From NCBI GenBank assembly GCA_018398765.1, contig JAHBMJ010000552.1:28787-41172 (forward strand): 12,386 bases of DNA. Direction: 5' to 3'. Under the pieces are notes generated by a model that was not told the origin of the DNA, ran no database searches, and saw only the letters and a program-made list of their open reading frames with translations. Source of the stretch: Chromera velia. Its lineage: Eukaryota; Sar; Chromeraceae. Positions 8,483 to 12,386 of the stretch are shown one piece after another (position 1 is the first letter of the stretch; each line of letters starts with the position of its first letter). Position numbers and translations under genes: made by a program.

Positions 8483-9292
8483 TCAAAGTTGGTACCTCCT
8501 TTCGAGGGTTCGAAAAATGCAGAAAGAGACAAATACGCACGCGACGAGCATCGCAATGAAAACTGTCCAGAAGAGCGGCATCATGTTCTCCAGCCCCGTC
8601 CTGCATGCATGCATTCAGCAACAGGGACGGATGTGCGCAGTTACATTCACTTCACAGTCGCCTCGTTCTTTCTGCATTTTTTAGAAGCCCGATTGGTATG
8701 CACAGTCGATACAGTTGGTCAGTCTGTCACTGTGTTTCCTCAACCCTGTGAATACAAACAACTCGAGGCACGACGCATTGATCCTCATGCCCGCATGCAC
8801 ATGCATGCACAAAACTCCACGCACACAGCACAGTTGAAACAAGTCAGTTTCCCTCCTTAGACAAAATGGAGCCCGCGGGGGTGAATTTGGACAAAATAAA
8901 TGCGCATCATTACGCGGAAGTTCTGCTCTATGCCCGTCAAATGTCTGCAGCAGCACCTCCTCCAGACCCACGAGGGCAGACAGACAGACCTCAGAGGGCA
9001 GAGGCCCATTAAATTTTCCACAAATAACGTGCACCCATGCACCCTCCTGCCGATCCATCTACCAATCCATCCCGTCAACTCCCTTGTCTTTACCCAGTCG
9101 AGCACTTCTTCTCTTCTCTGTTCTGCTTTCCCGTCCTGTCCAAAAAAACGTGCAGCCAAGCAACATCCGACAGCGCCTACGAGGGACCTTCCAGCTGACA
9201 GTCAGACAGACAGACAGTCAGTCAGTCAGACAGACAGACTGTATGTTTCTTCCTCTCCCTTCTTGTCTTTATGAACATGACAGACAAAAAGA

Positions 9293-9334
<42 letters not shown>

Positions 9335-11985
9335 CAGAGACAGAGACAGACAATTCAGACAGACAGACTGACGCGATGTTCATCCCGAAAGACCCCGCGA
9401 TGAAGGACCCGAACCCGACAACTCCCGTCACAATTGTGAACCCTGAAGGAACGAAGGAAGGAAAGAGGGAAGAAAGAAAAGGGGAAGGCACGAACGAACG
9501 AAGGAACGAAGGGAGGCAGGAAGGAAGGAAAGAGGGAAGAAAGAAAAGAGGGAAGGCACGAAGGAAGGAAGGAAGGAAGGGAGGAAGGAAGAAAGGGAAA
9601 GCGCACAAGAAATAAACAAACATGGCATATACCATGAAAAGGTAGACGCAGGAAGGAAAAAAGACAAAAAGAAAGCGAAGAAGGGCAGGAAAAGATAAAA
9701 CGAAACCCGACGAAGGAAGAAAGAAAGTGAGAAAACGGTAGGGAGAAAACCAAGAAAGGACGGCGATAACGAAAGAGAACACGTGAAAAAATAGCGAAGG
9801 GATCACAAAGCAACCCCGACAAAAGGATACCTCTGTCTACCAGCTTTTCTTGCTTTTCTTTCACAAGCCATATTCCGCTCCGGCAGGTAGGAACTCAGAG
9901 TGGCATACCAAAATACAAAGCAGCGCAGGACCCACAGGAAGAAAAGCAAAAGATGTACGCAGAAGGTGTATGTAAACATGCAGTCATGGAGGGAGGGAGT
10001 GAGTCCCTTTGTGTGTTTTTGAGTACTTGGAGCAAGAGTTCGCTCAGACAAGCTCCACGATCTCAGTTCAAGAGACTGCGGGAGTGCATGATTATGAGAA
10101 TTCGAATGAAGCAGAGTAGAGAATCCGCCCACCGAGGTCCCATTTCAACACCACGTTCCTCACTGAGGCCAGACTGAGGGACATCAGTTGGATCACATCA
10201 TCCAGTTCCTGCACAACAGGAGAGGAGAGGAGAGAGGCATGCGTGCGTCGATTCGGACTGGCTTTCACTCACGCCCAGCCTTACCGAAAGACCTGCATGT
10301 CGCTAGGTCCGCCAGACATCGAGAGATGGATGCTCCCCTGAAGATGTTTGAGTGGAGTTTCGCTCGAAGCAACCAGCAAAAATGTGTGAGGTAGACAATC
10401 TCTTGTCGCGCTTCTCAGGACATAGATGGGAAGAACAGTCGAATTATTGATTGAAAAAGCGGTACCGACAGAAACGATGCTGGACAGACGAACATGAGAA
10501 GAACTGATGGACCCACACCAATAAGTCCAAATTTTTGACCCCATTGACGAACGATCTCTTGAACACACCCACCCACACCCACACGCAGACCTACCGACCT
10601 CATCAAGCCTCGACACGGTGTGCATCATGTTTTCGATCTGCACAAGACAAGCAGAAATAATTGGCATTCAGTAGCAAACACACAAAGGTAAGCGACGCAG
10701 CCAGACTCACAAAGAGGTATTCACACAGCGTTGTGCCGATACGAAGGGAACTTGACGCAAACAATGGCATACGTCCATGCATGCATGGGCAAACAAACAA
10801 ATGGGCAATCCCTCAAGTTATTCCCTCTTCTTCCTCTACCTCGGCCGTCTATCGCCCATCTTTTGACTTTTCCCTTCTTGCTCCTTCTGTCGCTTCCTGT
10901 TTCATGTTTTCCTTATTTAATTGAAACCCCTTTTCTGTCCCTTTCTTCTCTCATGCGTTGGTTCGCTTCTTCACCTATTGATTCATCGATCATATTGATT
11001 TATCCGTGAATTCATTCTTTCATCCATCTATCCATAAAATCATTCATTCGTTCAGTCGGTCAGTCAGTCAGTCAGTCAGTGAGTCAGTCAGTCAGTCAGT
11101 CAGTCAGTCACCCAAACACCGACCAACCTCTTGCACATAGCATTCCAGTAGGATCTGCGTGTCCTCGACCGAGAACTCTGTCTCGTCCGACCACTCACTT
11201 GAGTCTCCAACGGACCCCTCATGGACCCCCACACCAACCAAAGGAAGTTCCATCGCCCCATCACCCCGCTCCTTCTCTCCTCCCCCACCCTCACCCTCAC
11301 CGGCATCAAGCGCCCCTGCAGCTGCACCCAGTCCCTCCGCAACCGACCGACGCCCAGGTGTCATCGGGATGCCTCCTGTCAGCGCCAGTCCCTCCGCCTT
11401 CTCCTTCTCCCCCCCCCCACCTGTCCCCTTCCTGACCGAGGATGAGCAGGCGCTGTTGCGGGGCCGAGACGAAGGCCTTTCGGGTCCCCCCCGGCCTCCT
11501 GCGGATCTGGTTGTGCAGGAAGCAGAGGCACTCGCACTGGGGGTGTGAAAAAGAATAGATGCGTCTCTGTTTGTGCCTCTCTTTCTGTTGGACACTCGCG
11601 ACTGAGCCGGGGCCTCATATTTGGCGGAGCGGTCCCCTCCCCCCCCTCGGAAGTGCCCCGGCCCTCCTGTCATGATACCCTCTGTGTCGGTGTTCACTCC
11701 CAAACCCCCGTGGTGACGCGCTTCCCTTCTCTGTCTATTGGACATCTTGAATACCCCTCCCTCTTCCTCGCTGTCCCCTCCATAGTCCGAGGGGGACGCT
11801 CCCACACCCGCAGTGAGGTCTAGATTAGAGCTCGAGGGGGGTATGTGCACTGACTTCCCGCCAAAGAAGGACGAGGCCCCTGTCTTTCTTTCCCGGAACC
11901 GCTCTCTCTCTCGGCGTGCACTCGAACAAGGATCGGAGGGGGCCTCGCTGCCCCCTTCAGATAAAACGGAGCGCCTCCCACCTGC
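8483..11985 (-). CDS. MRS2/CorA-type magnesium transporter, C-terminal part, five exons (5' end missing)
   Basis: Minus-strand exons are 11985-11128, 10637-10599, 10208-10133, 9442-9373 and 8600-8483 (stop TGA), 386 aa in all; donor/acceptor phases match at every join (0, 0, 1, 2). Residues 1-270 are a low-complexity Gly/Ser/Arg/Pro linker. Then come SVEDTQILLECYVQE, IENMMHTVSRLDE and ELDDVIQLMSLSLASVRN, equivalent to the long stalk helix of MRS2 (plant form LLEAYF...IDDTED...LDNxRN); the spacing from LLE to RN is 39 residues, the same as I recall for plant MRS2. Transmembrane helix 1 is about 319-343, ending in the GMN signature at 344-346; a short loop TGLEN follows, then helix 2 (LFWTVFIAMLVACVFVSFC, 357-375) and a basic tail RTLERRYQL. 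Known: MRS2/CorA proteins are pentameric Mg2+ channels of mitochondrial, plastid, vacuolar or plasma membranes; the GMN motif forms the pore mouth. The N-terminal alpha/beta domain is not found, so the gene should continue beyond the window. The start of the first listed exon (11985, or 11981) is uncertain; the last four exons are firm. Confidence 0.8.
8857..8944 (-). other. Candidate alternative last exon of the MRS2-like transporter
   Basis: An acceptor CTGCTGCAG|ACATTTG on the minus strand opens a frame in the phase needed after the GMN exon. It would encode HLTGIEQNFRVMMRIYF and about ten more residues before a TAA at 8857. Its TGIEQN resembles TGLENM of the accepted last exon, but the following helix carries Arg residues and is shorter, so it is a poor second transmembrane segment. 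It may be a decayed exon copy, an alternative end, or chance. Confidence 0.25.
9197..9240. repeat. CAGA/CAGT tetranucleotide tract
   Basis: Mixed GACA and GTCA units within the last intron (8601-9372) of the transporter gene. Confidence 0.88.
9297..9370. repeat. GA then GACA repeat tract abutting the GMN exon
   Basis: A GA run (about 9298-9328) grades into GACA units up to 9369. On the minus strand this is GTCT sequence starting directly at the donor of the exon that encodes the GMN motif. Confidence 0.88.
9446..9600. repeat. Long degenerate GAAGG / GAACG purine tract
   Basis: About 155 bp of nearly uninterrupted purine-rich units (GGAAG, GAACGAAGG, GAAAGAGG), with looser purine bias to about 9770. 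On the minus strand it is a pyrimidine tract leading straight to the acceptor CTTCAG|GGTTC of the GMN exon at 9442. Confidence 0.85.
10285..10337 (-). other. Cryptic 53-nt exon in a transporter intron
   Basis: On the minus strand this has an acceptor CATCTTCAG|GGGAGC and a strong donor CTTTCG|GTAAGG. In phase it reads GSIHLSMSGGPSDMQVF. Because 53 is not a multiple of three, inclusion shifts the next exon to a frame ending in an early TGA. The MRS2 stalk spacing argues that it is normally skipped. Confidence 0.3.
10711..10750 (-). other. Cryptic 40-nt exon in a transporter intron
   Basis: On the minus strand this has an acceptor GCGTCAAG|TTCCC and a consensus-like donor CTCTTT|GTGAGT. Read in the phase left by the upstream exon it meets TGA within ten codons, so inclusion would truncate the protein before the pore. 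The family's stalk spacing is exact without it. Confidence 0.3.
11053..11110. repeat. (CAGT)n microsatellite
   Basis: About 14 CAGT units with two imperfections. On the minus strand it lies within 20 bp of the donor GAG|GTTGGT (11127) of the transporter linker exon. Confidence 0.93.
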
Positions 11986-12130
11986 CTGCAGGTGGAGAAT
12001 ATCCAGAGGTGCATTTAATTATATATATATGAAAGTAAATGTATGAAAGTAAATGATTAATTATGTATATTCTGTATGAAAGTAAATGCATGCCTCCCAC
12101 CTGCCTGCAGGGGGAGAATATCAAGAGGCA
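11974..12130. repeat. Duplicated 37-bp splice-site-like block with three 14-bp AT-rich repeats between the copies
   Basis: A block beginning CCTCCCACCTGCCTGCAG occurs at 11974-12010 and again at 12093-12129, differing at about two positions. Between the copies TATGAAAGTAAATG occurs three times (12028-12041, 12042-12055, 12075-12088). On the minus strand each block contains a pyrimidine-rich CTGCAG|GCAG|GTGGGA, that is, an acceptor and a donor four bases apart. Confidence 0.85.
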
Positions 12131-12386
12131 AACACGGAAGGAGAGCGGGGAAGAAAATCAGAGAGACGACACGTGCAGTTGTATCATTCCGTGCGTGCAT
12201 GTTCGCCCTGCAATCCCAACAAGGATACACAGAGTTCCACCGTAAGTCAATTCGCACCATGCAACAGACAGAGGGATGATCTGTGACGGGCAGATGATCA
12301 ACGTGTCCACTCCACTACCCCCTTTAATTCCGCTTGTGGACTATGTCGCAGACCCATAAATTCCATAGAGGACCCCCCCCCCCCCC
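12131..12386. other. Right-edge stretch, no firm gene, ends in poly-C
   Basis: The missing 5' exons of the transporter would lie here or beyond, on the minus strand. A possible acceptor GGATTGCAG|GGCGAAC occurs near 12212, but no MRS2 N-terminal sequence can be read. The final 14 bases (12373-12386) are all C, suggesting a sequence end or artefact. Confidence 0.4.

Noticed and set aside
9222-9864. Large minus-strand frames (Phe/Leu/Pro/Ser-rich, looks multi-pass membrane)
   Set aside because: Almost all is the translated pyrimidine tract of an intron. Only 9442-9373, with the GMN motif, is coding, supported by acceptor, phase and homology.
11079-11548. Plus-strand Pro/Ser-rich frames opposite the transporter linker exon
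   Set aside because: GC-rich low-complexity DNA is open on both strands. The minus strand leads in phase into a recognisable MRS2 stalk; the plus strand leads nowhere.
1-12386. CRISPR array, tRNA, rRNA or bacterial operon
   Set aside because: The repeats are simple tandem microsatellites without unique spacers. No cloverleaf or rRNA-like conserved stretch was seen, and the genes are spliced.

Overview
The window reads as nuclear DNA from an intron-rich eukaryote, most likely a unicellular alga or other protist. Genes are split by GT-AG introns of about 120 to 1,400 bp. Microsatellites (GA, GACA, GTCA, GGAA) and TGCATGCA palindromes are scattered throughout, and there is no bacterial operon layout. 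An alveolate such as a chromerid alga would fit this texture, but that is an impression of style, not a demonstrated assignment. The last 14 bases are a run of C, which looks like a contig edge.

Three protein-coding genes can be supported. (1) Minus strand, 4179 down to 1: an uncharacterised multi-exon gene with an N-terminal helical segment followed by a long Pro/Gln-rich and charged region. It leaves the window at the left edge. (2) Plus strand, 4873-6792: a two-exon FAD-dependent oxidoreductase of the DAO (glycine / D-amino-acid oxidase-like) family, 524 aa after removal of a 345-bp intron that carries a long GA microsatellite. (3) Minus strand, about 11985 down to 8483: the C-terminal part of an MRS2/CorA-type magnesium transporter. 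It is recovered by joining five exons with matching phases and ends in the two-helix pore region with the GMN signature. Its 5' part lies beyond the right edge or is not recognisable here.

Genes 1 and 2 are head-to-head across a 693-bp spacer (4180-4872) packed with TGCATGCA motifs, a CG run and an 11-bp triplicate repeat, so it is a likely shared regulatory region. Genes 2 and 3 are tail-to-tail across a 1.69-kb spacer (6793-8482) that holds a GA/GAAA tract and a 226-bp element with terminal inverted repeats (MITE-like). The genes show no evident pathway link.

The most interesting points are: the transporter, invisible as one reading frame; 5' splice sites embedded in GTCA/GTCT microsatellites; two cryptic exons in the transporter that would cause premature stops; a possible alternative last exon; a stop-free, multiple-of-three intron in the oxidase that would add an Arg-Glu repeat if retained; and the inverted-repeat element. 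All exon joins are inferred from splice-site patterns and reading phase, without transcript data.
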